Source of the DNA: Sphingomonas kaistensis
Lineage (GTDB): Bacteria; Pseudomonadota; Alphaproteobacteria; Sphingomonadales; Sphingomonadaceae
Assembly: GCF_036884275.1 (NCBI RefSeq)
Contig: NZ_CP145607.1
Span: forward strand, 310,001 to 374,000
Length of the DNA: 64,000 nucleotides
Direction: 5' to 3'
Part shown: piece by piece, positions 32,829 through 41,930 of the stretch
How the letters are laid out: the number at the start of each line of letters is the position of its first letter
How positions within the stretch are numbered: position 1 is the stretch's first letter
Notes under the pieces: generated by a model
What the model was told of the DNA's origin: nothing
The model's database searches: none
What the model saw: only the letters and a program-made list of their open reading frames with translations
Translations under genes and position numbers: made by a program

Positions 32829-35800
32829 TCGGCTGCCTCGACCACCTGATCACTGTTCGGTGCGACCTCCCGGCCGCGCGCGACCCACACGCGGAGCAGC
32901 GCGAGCAGAAGCTCGATATCGACGGGCTTGGCGATGTAGTCGGATGCGCCTGCGTTCAGGCACTTCTGCCGGTCGCCCTTCATCGCCTTCGCCGTCACCG
33001 CGATCAGCGCTACGTCGGCAAGCTGCGGTCGGGCCCGGATCTGCTGCATCGTCTCATAGCCGTCCATTTCCGGCATCATGATGTCGATCAGCGCCGCGTC
33101 GATGTCCGGCGTCCGCTCAAGAATGGCGATGCCCTCCCTCCCACGTTCGGCGTGAAGAACCTCCACACCGTGGCTCTCGAGCACGCTGGTGAGCGAGAAG
33201 ATGTTACGGATATCGTCGTCGACGATGAGCATCTTCGTGCCGGCCAGCTGCGGTCCCTCCTGAGGCGCCGCGCCAAGGTTGTTCGGAGGAGCAGAGCGCT
33301 TCTTCGGCTTCTTGGCTTTGGCAAGAAGGTCGCGGAATACCCCGCTAAGTTCTTCCTGATTGGCTGGCTTCTCGGTGACGCCAAGAGCGCCGAGCGACTT
33401 GGCCGATTCCCGCCGATCCGCACCCGAGATGACGTGGATCGGCAAGTCGCGGGTATCCGGATCATGCTTCAGGAGGTCGAGCAGCACGAAGCCGTCGATG
33501 TCGCTCAGGCCCAAGTCCAGCGTGATTGCATTCGGCTTGAGCTTGCGGGCCATGGCCAGACTCCCGGCACCGGCGGTGGAGACCACCCCCTTCAGGCCGT
33601 TCTCCCGAGCTAGGTCGAGCAGAATGGCGGCAAAGGTCGGGTCATCCTCGACGATCAGCACGAAAGGATCGTTGCCGAGTGTGTCGCGATCGTCCTGCAC
33701 CTCAAAGGGTGCCGGCAGCGCTGTCGGCACGCTGGCCCCGCTATTCTCGTAGCGAGCGCTGCTTCCGCCCTGGGTCGACGGCAATTGGACGGCAGCCATC
33801 GGCACGAACAGAGTAAAGGTCGACCCTTCGCCCGGCTTAGAGCGAACTTGCAGCTCACCGCCGAGCAAGCGGGCGATTTCACGGCTGATCGACAGGCCAA
33901 GACCGGTACCACCATACTTCCGACTGGTGGTGCCGTCCGCCTGCTGGAACGCCTCGAAGATCAGCTTTTGCTTGTCCTCCGGAATGCCGATACCCGTGTC
34001 GGTCACGGCAATTTCGATGGCTCGCTCGCCCTGCCGCAGTACTGGGTGGTTGGCGCTCCAGCCACCCGTCGCCGCACGAACATCGAGGGTGACGCTGCCG
34101 CGCGCCGTGAACTTGAAGGCGTTGGATAGCAGGTTGAGCACGACCTGCTGGAGCCGCTTCTCGTCGGTGCGGATCGCCTCGGGCAGCGAGTCATCGAAAT
34201 TGACGTTGAAGTCGAGGTTCTTGTCCGCCGCGAGCTGGCGGAACGTGCGCTCCATATGCTGCTTGAGGCTCGACATCGGCAGTTCGCCGACCTCGATGCT
34301 GACCGTACCGGACTCGATCTTCGACAGATCGAGGATGTCGTTGATAAGGCTCAGCAGGTCCGAACCGGCGGAGTGGATGGTCCGAGCGAACTCGACCTGC
34401 TTGTCGTTGAGGTTGCCCTGCTGGTTGTCGGCCAGCAGCTTGGAAAGGATGAGGAGCGAGTTCAGCGGGGTTCGCAGCTCGTGGCTCATGTTGGCCAGGA
34501 ACTCCGACTTGTACTTGGAGGTGAGCGCCAGCTGCTCCGCCTTCTCCTCGATGGCGCGGCGGGCCATGTCGATTTCGATATTCTTGGCTTCGACCTGCTT
34601 CTTCTCGTTCTCCAGCAGCTGCGCCTTCTCCTGCAGCTCCTCGTTGGTCGCGTGCAGCTCTTCCTGCTTGGTCGTGAGCTCGGTCTGGCGCGCCTGAAGC
34701 TCCTGGGTCAGCAGCTGCGACTGCTTCAGGAGGCCCTCGGTGCGCATGGTCGCAGCGATCGTGTTGAGCACGATACCGACCGATTCCATCAGCTGATCGA
34801 GGAAGCTCTGGTGAGTTTCGTTGAACTCGTTGAACGAGGCGAGCTCGATCACCGCCTTGACGTCGTCCTCGAACAAGGCGGGAAGGATGTTCACGTTCGC
34901 CGGAGTCGCATGGCCCAGGCCCGAACCGATGCGGATGAAGTCGGGTGGCACATCCTTAAGGAGGATCGGCCGCTTGTCCGCCGCTGCCTGGCCAACGAGA
35001 CCTTCGCGAAGGCTGAATTCCTTGCGCAGGTGGTCCGGCCCTTCCGCGCCATAGCTGGCGACCAGCTCGAGCTTGGTCTCCTCGTCCTCGCGCTTGGCGA
35101 CGTAGAACACGCCATATTGCGCATTCACCAGCGGCGCGAGTTCCGACATGATGAGGTTCGACACCGTTGCCATGTCGCGTTCACCCTGCAGCATGCGGCT
35201 GAAGCGCGCGAGGTTGGTCTTGAGCCAATCCTGCTCCGCATTCTTCAAGGTCTGTTCCTTGAGGTTGCGGATCATCTCGTTGATGTTGTCCTTGAGCGCG
35301 GCCATTTCGCCCGAGGCTTCAACGGCGATGGAGCGCGATAAGTCGCCCTTGGTCACGGCCGTCGCCACGTCGGCGATCGAGCGCACCTGGTTGGTCAGGT
35401 TGGCGGCAAGCTGGTTCACGTTGTCGGTCAGGTCGCGCCACAGGCCGGCGGCGCCCGGCACTCGGGCCTGGCCGCCGAGCTTACCCTCGATGCCGACCTC
35501 GCGGGCCATGTTGGTCACCTGATCGGCAAAGGTCGCCAGCGTGTCGATCATGAAGTTGATCGTTTCCGCGAGCGCCGCGATCTCGCCCTTGGCGTCCACC
35601 GTCAGCTTTCGCTTGAGGTTGCCCTGCGCCACCGCCGTCACGACGTCGGCAATACCGCGCACCTGGTTGGTAAGGTTGGTCGCCATCAAGTTGACGTTGT
35701 CGGTCAGGTCCTTCCACGTCCCGCCGACGCCCGGCACCTGCGCCTGACCGCCGAGCTTGCCCTCCGTACCGACTTCGCGGGCCACGCGGGTCACTTCGGA

Positions 35801-38194
35801 CGCGAAGCCGTTCAGCTGATCGACCATCACGTTGATGGTGTTCTTGAGCGCGAGGATCTCGCCCTTCACGTCCACCGTGATCTTGCGCGACAAGTCGCCG
35901 CGGGCGACAGCGGTGGTCACGTCGGCGATGTTGCGCACCTGGCCGGTAAGGTTATCGGCCATGAGGTTGACGTTGTCGGTGAGGTCCTTCCAAGTGCCGG
36001 CGACGCCGCGCACCTGCGCCTGGCCGCCGAGCTTCCCTTCCGTACCCACTTCGCGGGCCACGCGGGTCACTTCGGAGGCGAAGCTGTTGAGCTGGTCGAC
36101 CATCGTGTTGATGGTGTTCTTGAGCTCGAGGATCTCGCCCTTCACGTCGACGGTGATCTTCTTGGAAAGATCGCCCAGCGCCACGGCGGTGGTCACTTCC
36201 GCGATGTTGCGGACCTGACCGGTCAGGTTCGCGGCCATGGCGTTGACGTTATCGGTAAGGTCCTTCCAAGTGCCGCCGACGCCCGGGACCTGCGCCTGGC
36301 CGCCGAGCTTGCCCTCCGTGCCCACTTCGCGGGCGACGCGCGTCACTTCGGAAGCAAAGCCATTGAGCTGGTCGACCATCACGTTGATGGTGTCCTTCAG
36401 CTCGAGGATCTCGCCCTTCACGTCGACAGTGATCTTCTTCGACAAGTCGCCGCGAGCCACGGCGGTGGTCACTTCGGCGATGTTGCGGACCTGACCGGTC
36501 AGATTGCCGGCCATCAGGTTCACGCTGTCGGTGAGGTCGGCCCAGGTGCCTGCCACGCCTTCGACCTGCGCCTGGCCGCCGAGCTTTCCTTCCGAACCCA
36601 CTTCGCGTGCCACGCGGGTCACTTCGGACGCGAAGGAGTTGAGCTGGTCCACCATGGTGTTGATGGTGTTCTTCAGCTCGAGAATTTCGCCCTTCACGTC
36701 GACCGTGATCTTCTTGGACAGATCGCCCTTCGCCACAGCGGTGGTCACCTCGGCGATGTTGCGCACCTGGCCGGTGAGGTTGCCGGCCATCAGGTTCACG
36801 CTGTCGGTCAAGTCGGCCCAGGTGCCACCGACCCCAGGCACCTGCGCCTGGCCGCCGAGCTTTCCTTCCGAGCCTACTTCGCGGGCCACGCGGGTCACTT
36901 CGGACGCGAAGCCGTTCAGCTGGTCCACCATCGTGTTGATGGTGTTCTTCAGCTCGAGGATCTCGCCGCGCACGTCGACGGTGATCTTCTTGGAAAGGTC
37001 GCCGCGCGCCACGGCGGTCGTCACTTCGGCGATGTTGCGCACCTGGCCGGTCAGGTTGGCCGCCATCAGGTTCACGTTGTTGGTGAGGTCGGCCCAGGTG
37101 CCCGCGACGCCCGGCACCTGTGCCTGGCCGCCAAGCTTTCCCTCGGTGCCCACCTCGCGGGCCACGCGCGTGACCTCGGACGCGAAGCCGTTCAGCTGAT
37201 CGACCATCGTGTTGATGGTGTTCTTGAGCTCCAGGATTTCGCCGCGCACGTCGACGGTGATCTTCTTGGAAAGGTCGCCCTTGGCGACGGCGGTGGTCAC
37301 TTCAGCGATGTTGCGGACCTGGCCGGTCAGATTGTCGGCCATCAGGTTCACGTTGTCAGTGAGGTCCTTCCACGTGCCGGCGACGCCTTCCACGCGTGCC
37401 TGACCCCCGAGCTTGCCCTCCGTGCCGACCTCGCGCGCCACGCGCGTCACTTCGGACGCGAAACCGTTGAGCTGGTCCACCATGGTGTTGATGGTGTTCT
37501 TCAGCTCCAGGATCTCGCCTTTCACCTCCACCGTGATCTTCTTTGACAAGTCGCCGCGGGCCACGGCGGTGGTCACCTCGGCGATGTTACGCACCTGGCC
37601 CGTCAGATTGGTAGCCATGGCGTTCACATTGTCGGTAAGGTCCTTCCAGGTACCGGCGACGCCGCGCACGTTGGCCTGACCGCCGAGCTTGCCTTCCGTA
37701 CCGACTTCGCGGGCCACGCGAGTCACTTCCGCCGAGAAGGAGCCGAGCTGCTCGACCATGGTGTTCACCACCTTGCCGATGCGCAGGAATTCGCCGCGTA
37801 GAGGCCGCCCGTCGATCTCGACCGTCATGGTCTGCGACAGGTCGCCCTTGGCCACCGCGCCGATGACGCGGGAAACTTCGGCGGTCGGCTGGACCATGTC
37901 CTCGATCAGCTCGTTGACCGAGCTGATGGCGGTGTCCCAGCCGCCGCGGGCGTTCTTGACCCGCCCGCGCTGATTGATCTTGCCTTCCTTGCCGACGACC
38001 TGGGAAAGACGCTGGAATTCCTGCGCCATCTCCTGGTTCAGCGAGACGACCTCGTTGAAGAGAGCCGCGATCTCCGCGTCCGCTCCATCGGCATCTTCGG
38101 GCATACGAACGGTGAAGTCGCCGCGCCTGAGCGCACGGAGGGCGGTGACAAGCTGGCGGCGATCAAGAAAGTCGCGAGGGGCTTGAACGTTCAC
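32825..38194 (-). CDS. Giant hybrid histidine kinase with tandem HAMP array
   Basis: A 1789-aa protein with no membrane segment seen. About residues 20-960 are ten tandem units of about 92 aa (nine with the consensus EGKLGGQA...GTWxDLTDNVN, the first divergent); each unit contains paired HAMP-like helices ([29 protein letters not shown]). A GAF domain (about 1000-1140), a long coiled coil, HisKA with [19 protein letters not shown], HATPase ([32 protein letters not shown]) and two receivers ([23 protein letters not shown] with Asp in [11 protein letters not shown]) follow. Architecture resembles HAMP-array kinases such as fungal Nik1. Coupled to the REC-PAS kinase downstream. Confidence 0.93.
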   Translation of the reverse strand: MNVQAPRDFLDRRQLVTALRALRRGDFTVRMPEDADGADAEIAALFNEVVSLNQEMAQEFQRLSQVVGKEGKINQRGRVKNARGGWDTAISSVNELIEDMVQPTAEVSRVIGAVAKGDLSQTMTVEIDGRPLRGEFLRIGKVVNTMVEQLGSFSAEVTRVAREVGTEGKLGGQANVRGVAGTWKDLTDNVNAMATNLTGQVRNIAEVTTAVARGDLSKKITVEVKGEILELKNTINTMVDQLNGFASEVTRVAREVGTEGKLGGQARVEGVAGTWKDLTDNVNLMADNLTGQVRNIAEVTTAVAKGDLSKKITVDVRGEILELKNTINTMVDQLNGFASEVTRVAREVGTEGKLGGQAQVPGVAGTWADLTNNVNLMAANLTGQVRNIAEVTTAVARGDLSKKITVDVRGEILELKNTINTMVDQLNGFASEVTRVAREVGSEGKLGGQAQVPGVGGTWADLTDSVNLMAGNLTGQVRNIAEVTTAVAKGDLSKKITVDVKGEILELKNTINTMVDQLNSFASEVTRVAREVGSEGKLGGQAQVEGVAGTWADLTDSVNLMAGNLTGQVRNIAEVTTAVARGDLSKKITVDVKGEILELKDTINVMVDQLNGFASEVTRVAREVGTEGKLGGQAQVPGVGGTWKDLTDNVNAMAANLTGQVRNIAEVTTAVALGDLSKKITVDVKGEILELKNTINTMVDQLNSFASEVTRVAREVGTEGKLGGQAQVRGVAGTWKDLTDNVNLMADNLTGQVRNIADVTTAVARGDLSRKITVDVKGEILALKNTINVMVDQLNGFASEVTRVAREVGTEGKLGGQAQVPGVGGTWKDLTDNVNLMATNLTNQVRGIADVVTAVAQGNLKRKLTVDAKGEIAALAETINFMIDTLATFADQVTNMAREVGIEGKLGGQARVPGAAGLWRDLTDNVNQLAANLTNQVRSIADVATAVTKGDLSRSIAVEASGEMAALKDNINEMIRNLKEQTLKNAEQDWLKTNLARFSRMLQGERDMATVSNLIMSELAPLVNAQYGVFYVAKREDEETKLELVASYGAEGPDHLRKEFSLREGLVGQAAADKRPILLKDVPPDFIRIGSGLGHATPANVNILPALFEDDVKAVIELASFNEFNETHQSFLDQLMESVGIVLNTIAATMRTEGLLKQSQLLTQELQARQTELTTKQEELHATNEELQEKAQLLENEKKQVEAKNIEIDMARRAIEEKAEQLALTSKYKSEFLANMSHELRTPLNSLLILSKLLADNQQGNLNDKQVEFARTIHSAGSDLLSLINDILDLSKIESGTVSIEVGELPMSSLKQHMERTFRQLAADKNLDFNVNFDDSLPEAIRTDEKRLQQVVLNLLSNAFKFTARGSVTLDVRAATGGWSANHPVLRQGERAIEIAVTDTGIGIPEDKQKLIFEAFQQADGTTSRKYGGTGLGLSISREIARLLGGELQVRSKPGEGSTFTLFVPMAAVQLPSTQGGSSARYENSGASVPTALPAPFEVQDDRDTLGNDPFVLIVEDDPTFAAILLDLARENGLKGVVSTAGAGSLAMARKLKPNAITLDLGLSDIDGFVLLDLLKHDPDTRDLPIHVISGADRRESAKSLGALGVTEKPANQEELSGVFRDLLAKAKKPKKRSAPPNNLGAAPQEGPQLAGTKMLIVDDDIRNIFSLTSVLESHGVEVLHAERGREGIAILERTPDIDAALIDIMMPEMDGYETMQQIRARPQLADVALIAVTAKAMKGDRQKCLNAGASDYIAKPVDIELLLALLRVWVARGREVAPNSDQVVEAAE
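35390..38000 (-). repeat. Tandem 276-bp coding repeats of the HAMP array
   Basis: The 92-codon unit recurs at 276-bp steps; for example, the segment coding for [10 protein letters not shown] recurs near 36100, 36650, 36927, 37203 and 37478 (with a variant near 36376). Neighbouring copies are near-identical at the DNA level, so copy number could change by recombination. Confidence 0.85.
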
Positions 38195-38387
38195 TCTCTA
38201 CTCCGTCGGAGATACTGCCAGCACCGGCCAAGGCGCGCCCCAGCCGCGAACGGGCCTCATAATACCAATTTTCGCTAACGCGCGGTGAAATATGTTAGTC
38301 TGAAAGAATGGCTCGGAGGGTTGGCGGGAAGCCGCTGCCGCTGCTAGCGGCTCCCCAGCGTGTACGAGAAGGGCCGATTTCTTTTCA

Positions 38388-38756
38388 ATGCCTGCAGACG
38401 AAGGTCTCAAGCGTTTCATCTCGACCAGCTTCCGCTCGGTTTGGTCGTTGGAGCTTCTGCTGTTCCTGAAGCGCCGTCCGGGCGCCTATGGCCGGGAAGA
38501 GTTGATCGCCGCGCTTTGCGGAAGCGAGCTGATCGTCCAGCAGGCGCTCGACTGGCTTGTCGCGGTGGGCCTCGTCATTCTCGATGAGCAAGGGCGAGCA
38601 ATCTATCATCCGGCAACTCCAGAGCTTGCGTCACTGGTTCAGCGGACCGAAGAGCTTTACGGGCGCAAGCCGGACGCGGTTCGCCGCTTGATCGTCGCGG
38701 GTGCAGCCCCCGGGCTCACCGCCTTTGCCGATGCATTCCGTTTCAGGAAGGACTGA
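38388..38756 (+). CDS. Hypothetical winged-helix-like protein
   Basis: A 122-aa protein, MPADEGLKRFISTSFRSVWS, then YGREELIAALCGSELIVQQA and LDWLVAVGLVILDEQGRAIY, with a pattern like a winged helix (helix-helix-recognition helix-wing). It begins a three-gene unit divergent from the HAMP kinase; 193 bases separate the two, which should contain both promoters. No family recognised. Confidence 0.7.
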   Translation: MPADEGLKRFISTSFRSVWSLELLLFLKRRPGAYGREELIAALCGSELIVQQALDWLVAVGLVILDEQGRAIYHPATPELASLVQRTEELYGRKPDAVRRLIVAGAAPGLTAFADAFRFRKD

Positions 38757-38757
38757 C

Positions 38758-39042
38758 GTGAACGATCTGGCTGCCACGTTCGTCTATCTGCTCTGCTTCG
38801 CCACCAGCAGCGCCTGCGCCTTTCTGCTTGGCCGCAGCTACCGGCGAAGCCGAGCCCGCCTGTTGCTGTGGAGCTCGCTCTGCTTTGCCTTTCTGGCATT
38901 CAACAACCTGCTGCTGGTGATCGACCTCGTTGTTCTGCCCGGGCCTGGCATCGACCTTCGCCTCGAGCGTCTGCTTACCTCTCTCGCTGGGGTCGCCATT
39001 CTCCTGTTCGGGTTCATCTGGGACCTTGGGGAGGAGGCATGA
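38758..39042 (+). CDS. DUF5985-like small membrane protein
   Basis: A 94-aa protein from a GTG two bases after the previous stop. Three hydrophobic helices (TFVYLLCFATSSACAFLLG, LLLWSSLCFAFLAFNNLLLV, SLAGVAILLFGFIW). The pattern CFAFLAFNNLLLVIDLVVLP is typical of the small membrane proteins often found paired. Function unknown. Confidence 0.75.
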   Translation: MNDLAATFVYLLCFATSSACAFLLGRSYRRSRARLLLWSSLCFAFLAFNNLLLVIDLVVLPGPGIDLRLERLLTSLAGVAILLFGFIWDLGEEA

Positions 39043-39308
39043 CCCTGTACGACTTCCTCGCGGGCATGCTTGCGGGCGGGTTCTTGATCGCGGCCGTCTT
39101 CTTCCTGCGCTTCTGGCGTCAGACCGGTGATGGCTTGTTTGCCTCATTCGCGGGCGCCTTCGCGCTTCTCGGTCTCGCGCAAGCTTTATTGACGCTCGGC
39201 GGCTTCCCGGCCGAAGAACGCAGCTGGATCTACCTGATCCGCCTTTCGGCCTTCCTGCTCATCCTAGCTGCCATCTACTCGAAGAATCGCTCGCAGCCTG
39301 ATGCATGA
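39039..39308 (+). CDS. DUF5985-like small membrane protein, second of pair
   Basis: An 89-aa protein overlapping the previous gene (ATGA) with GGAGGAG just before the ATG. Three helices (FLAGMLAGGFLIAAVFFLRF, SFAGAFALLGLAQALLTLG, YLIRLSAFLLILAAIYSKN). It repeats the design of its neighbour and likely forms a heteromeric complex with it. Confidence 0.75.
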   Translation: MTLYDFLAGMLAGGFLIAAVFFLRFWRQTGDGLFASFAGAFALLGLAQALLTLGGFPAEERSWIYLIRLSAFLLILAAIYSKNRSQPDA

Positions 39309-39646
39309 CATCTGCACGGTGCAATGCACCTTTGTTTGGCGACAGTACAAGATCGGCGAACCCGCATTTTCCTTGTCGGTCGCTTGTGATTGAACGTTTG
39401 TTTTTGAGCAAAGCCTCTGAGCCTGAATGTCAGGACTGAGTTCCTCCGTACTTCAGCGCTAACTGTACGATCGTCGACTTAAGTGCTTCCTTGCCCAGAA
39501 GCTGCCGTTCCGCTTCCGGCCACATTCGGACATTCAGCGACCGAAGCGAAGAAGAGCCAATGAAGAAGGGGCAAGGAATTGCTCCGCCCGGACGTATGAA
39601 AGAAGTTTGGGTTTGAGGAGCGATCCATCCCCAAGAGGATACGCCC
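39309..39646. other. Gene-free stretch with a short palindrome
   Basis: GGTGCA-A-TGCACC at 39318-39330 is followed by TTTG and could be a weak stop for the DUF5985 operon. Otherwise nothing coding is seen; this region probably contains the promoter for the defence-gene train starting at about 39.65 kb. Confidence 0.4.
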
Positions 39647-39730
39647 TTGTCTACTACCATCACTTACACGCTCGCGGTTACAACCGGCAGCCTGCCCGCT
39701 GCTCCCTTGCTTCTCGGCGCGGGGGCCTGA
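39647..39730 (+). CDS. Putative 27-aa leader peptide or small protein
   Basis: TTG start with AAGAGGA seven bases upstream; reads (M)STTITYTLAVTTGSLPAAPL and ends LLGAGA, stop four bases before the next ATG. Hydrophobic throughout. The good ribosome site and tight spacing argue for translation, perhaps as a leader coupled to the next gene, but so short a frame may be chance. Confidence 0.35.
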   Translation: MSTTITYTLAVTTGSLPAAPLLLGAGA

Positions 39731-39733
39731 GCC

Positions 39734-40279
39734 ATGAGCGACTACCAGGCCGACCGCACCAAGGTGTCCGTCGATGTTGCCGGCGGGGTCATTGAGGGTG
39801 AATTCAACGGCAAGCTCAATCGCACCCATGAGGTGATCGAACGCCGGGTCATGCTGCATGGTGGCCTGTCCAGCTGTGTTCGTCATGAACCCATGATCCC
39901 CCCGAGCGCTACCGGCATGCTACTGGACGTTCGCGCATTAACGGAACGCTACGAGAGCCAGCGCCTTCCGGGCCAACGGGACCTGATGATCCTGTTCACG
40001 GTGCGGTTTTCGCGGGCCGACACGTTCCATGCTCAATTCGAAACGGCTCGCTCGTTCGCCTGGACCAAGCTCTGCGTTGAGCGGCGCCTTGCCGTGGTTC
40101 TGGTCCAGCATCAGCCGGGGCTCAGCGGTTATGTGGAAGGTAAGCCGCACGTCCACATGCTGATCTTTAGCCGCGAGCTTCACGACAGCAACTTTCTAGG
40201 CTTCACCGATCTGCTGAAGGGCCCGCCGAAGGCCATCCTCGCTGCCGAATGGGCGGCTTGGCTCGCAAAGCTCGCCTGA
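39734..40279 (+). CDS. Small protein with HUH-like motif (relaxase-fold candidate)
   Basis: A 181-aa protein I do not recognise by family. The segment LAVVLVQHQPG...KPHVHMLIFSREL (about residues 119-149) recalls the HUH strand of MobA/MobL-type relaxases: a His-x-His (H139, H141) flanked by hydrophobic strands and followed by an R-x-L. A nearby LRERYESQR region and a C-terminal helix rich in Ala/Trp follow. The typical catalytic Tyr is not obvious. It may be a minimal HUH nuclease, a derived non-catalytic relative, or unrelated. Confidence 0.55.
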   Translation: MSDYQADRTKVSVDVAGGVIEGEFNGKLNRTHEVIERRVMLHGGLSSCVRHEPMIPPSATGMLLDVRALTERYESQRLPGQRDLMILFTVRFSRADTFHAQFETARSFAWTKLCVERRLAVVLVQHQPGLSGYVEGKPHVHMLIFSRELHDSNFLGFTDLLKGPPKAILAAEWAAWLAKLA

Positions 40280-40301
40280 CCCCGTCCTCCCTGCCGCCAT
40301 T

Positions 40302-40330
40302 CTCCCCCGCCGAGCCGACAAACGGGGGAG
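40302..40330. promoter_or_regulatory. GC-rich hairpin between the HUH-like and exonuclease genes
   Basis: CTCCCCCG and CGGGGGAG (8-bp perfect arms, 13-base loop). There is no T-run, so it is more likely an mRNA stabiliser or processing structure than a terminator. Confidence 0.4.
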
Positions 40331-40365
40331 CTGGCGCGCACCTCCAATCCAAAGAAGAGTATTCC

Positions 40366-41091
40366 ATGAAGACCGTTATTATCGACATCGAAACCGTCCT
40401 CGACGAAGAGGCTGCCGAGCGCTGCAGCTATGTTCCTATGGACGAGTTCGCCCCGTTCCCCCTGCACCGCATCGTGTGCGCCAGCGCCTTGTCTGTCACG
40501 ACAAGCGCCTCGGGGCAGCATCTCTACGCTCTGGAGAGCTTCTCGCGCGGAGGGATGAGCGAACGCGGCATCATCATGTCGCTTGAGGCGGCGGTGGATG
40601 ACGCCAGCGTCGTGGTGAGCTTCAACGGGTGCCGTTTCGACCTGCCGGTCCTGCTTACCCGTGCGATGGTCCATGAAGCGCACGTACCTCGCCTCATCGA
40701 TCTCCAGAACCGGTCGCGGGTGGGCAAGCATGTCGACCTGTTCGACAACCTGAAGCGCGATGCGGCGCCCGTCAGTCTCGCCCAGCTCTGCGCGCCGTTC
40801 GGCATCCCGGTGAAGCAGGAGCCGACCGCCAGCGTCGCCGAGCTCGTCGCCCAAGAGGATTGGGCTGCCCTGAAGCGCTACTGCCAGACCGATGTGGTGG
40901 GCTGCTGGCTGGCCAGCCTGTTCTGGGGCAAGGTTCAGGAGCCTGGCTTCGCTCGCGCACGCTGGCGGGAGTTCTCCATCTGGGCGGCCCAGAACGCCAG
41001 CGAGTACCCGAGCCTTGCCGCGTTTGTGAACGTCCCGGAGCCGCCGCGCCACGCGTATCCGGCACGCGGCCTCGACGATTTCAACTTCTAG
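40366..41091 (+). CDS. PolB-like predicted 3'-5' exonuclease
   Basis: A 241-aa protein starting MKTVIIDIETVLDEEA. DEDDy-type exonuclease motifs: Exo I VIIDIETV (Asp, Glu), Exo II VVVSFNGCRFDLPVLL (Asp) and Exo III-like YCQTDVVGCWL (Tyr...Asp). Matches the predicted exonuclease-on-DNA-polymerase-B family; no polymerase domain is attached. AAAGAAGAG lies before the ATG. It lies in line with the restriction operon and may process DNA ends. Confidence 0.8.
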   Translation: MKTVIIDIETVLDEEAAERCSYVPMDEFAPFPLHRIVCASALSVTTSASGQHLYALESFSRGGMSERGIIMSLEAAVDDASVVVSFNGCRFDLPVLLTRAMVHEAHVPRLIDLQNRSRVGKHVDLFDNLKRDAAPVSLAQLCAPFGIPVKQEPTASVAELVAQEDWAALKRYCQTDVVGCWLASLFWGKVQEPGFARARWREFSIWAAQNASEYPSLAAFVNVPEPPRHAYPARGLDDFNF

Positions 41092-41158
41092 GAAGGAGCG
41101 GCGGCATCGGCGGGATGCCGCAGCTTCCGCGTCAAGCAAGAGGCTGGAGGAGAAGGTG

Positions 41159-41178
41159 CTTCGGCAATGATGCCGAAG
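41159..41178 (+). promoter_or_regulatory. Hairpin overlapping the ribosome site of the 143-aa gene
   Basis: CTTCGGCA-ATGA-TGCCGAAG, a perfect 8-bp stem ending seven bases before the ATG at 41186. Its 3' arm overlaps the 5' part of the purine-rich ribosome site GAAGGAAAAG, so folding would limit translation. A smaller stem (GGCATC-GGCGG-GATGCC) lies at 41103-41119. Confidence 0.5.
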
Positions 41179-41185
41179 GAAAAGA

Positions 41186-41617
41186 ATGACAAACCAAGAC
41201 ATGCACGACGCGACCCTCAGGAACTGGATCATCTGCGAATTGCCGGATGGCCGGCGCTTCCTAGCAGGCAAGGTGTCCGGCGACCGAAAAGGACACTTTC
41301 GCGAGGGCACCTACATCACGACGTCGCTAATCGTCAGCCCTGTCGAGACGATCGCCGACCACAACGTTGTCGACACGCTAAACGGCCGTTACCTGCTTAA
41401 AGAGCGCAATACCGCCGACGACGTGATCTTCGCCAAGCTCAACGCCTGGTTGGCGCGGCAGGCCGCCCCACCGACACTGCTCCAGGTCCTTGCCACCCGA
41501 GACATCGACCTCTTCGCTGCCTTCGTGCTCCGTGGCTTCCGGGCAGCCACGGCTGAGGCGGCCTGGCGCACCAAGGAAGCCCAAACTAAGAAAACGCACC
41601 CCGGGAAGATATCATAA
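41186..41617 (+). CDS. Hypothetical protein in defence gene train
   Basis: A 143-aa protein, MTNQDMHDATLRNWIICELP, then DGRRFLAGKVSGDRKGHFRE, a beta-rich head followed by a helical tail (AFVLRGFRAATAEAAWRTKE). No family recognised. Read in the same direction as the exonuclease (94 bases upstream) and DUF4258-like gene (58 bases downstream). Confidence 0.6.
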   Translation: MTNQDMHDATLRNWIICELPDGRRFLAGKVSGDRKGHFREGTYITTSLIVSPVETIADHNVVDTLNGRYLLKERNTADDVIFAKLNAWLARQAAPPTLLQVLATRDIDLFAAFVLRGFRAATAEAAWRTKEAQTKKTHPGKIS

Positions 41618-41641
41618 AATAATCCTTGCAAGAGTCGTCTC

Positions 41642-41677
41642 ATCGTCTGATATCGAGGTGTCAGGAGATAAGACGAT
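41642..41677 (+). promoter_or_regulatory. Inverted repeat spanning the start codon of the DUF4258-like gene
   Basis: ATCGTCT (41642-41648) pairs with AGACGAT (41671-41677); the latter contains the first two bases of the ATG and the loop contains the AGGAGA ribosome site. A second CGTCT at 41636-41640 could act as an alternative arm. It could be an operator or a translation-control stem. Confidence 0.4.
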
Positions 41678-41930
41678 GACACGACACATGCAGGAACGGA
41701 TGAACCAGCGCGGGATCGTCGGCGACATCGTCGCCCTCGTAGCCCAGTTCGGGGATTGGAACGGCGATCGCCTCGTACTTGACCGCAAGGCGTTGAAGAA
41801 CGCGGTTCGGTCGCTGGACGGTCTTCGGGCAAAGATGCTCAAGGCGCTCGACAAGGGTGGAGTCGCAGTGGTCGAGATCGACGGTCGGCAGATCACCACC
41901 TATGCCCTTCGGAACGGCTGCACTCGATGA
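41676..41930 (+). CDS. DUF4258-like small protein
   Basis: An 84-aa protein: MTRHMQERMNQRGIVGDIVA, then KMLKALDKGGVAVVEIDGRQ and ITTYALR. The H-x2-ERM-x2-RGI start and a closing D-x2-IITxY-like strand fit the DUF4258 family, distantly related to RelE/ParE-type toxins. AGGAGA lies seven bases upstream. It overlaps the next gene start (ATGA) and so is co-translated with the methylase-specificity fusion. Whether it is toxic or regulatory is unknown. Confidence 0.6.
   Translation: MTRHMQERMNQRGIVGDIVALVAQFGDWNGDRLVLDRKALKNAVRSLDGLRAKMLKALDKGGVAVVEIDGRQITTYALRNGCTR

Noticed and set aside
35541..37973. Series of plus-strand frames at regular spacing, CRISPR-like in appearance
   Set aside because: They are antisense shadows of the 276-bp HAMP coding repeats; units are contiguous, with no short repeat and unique spacers.
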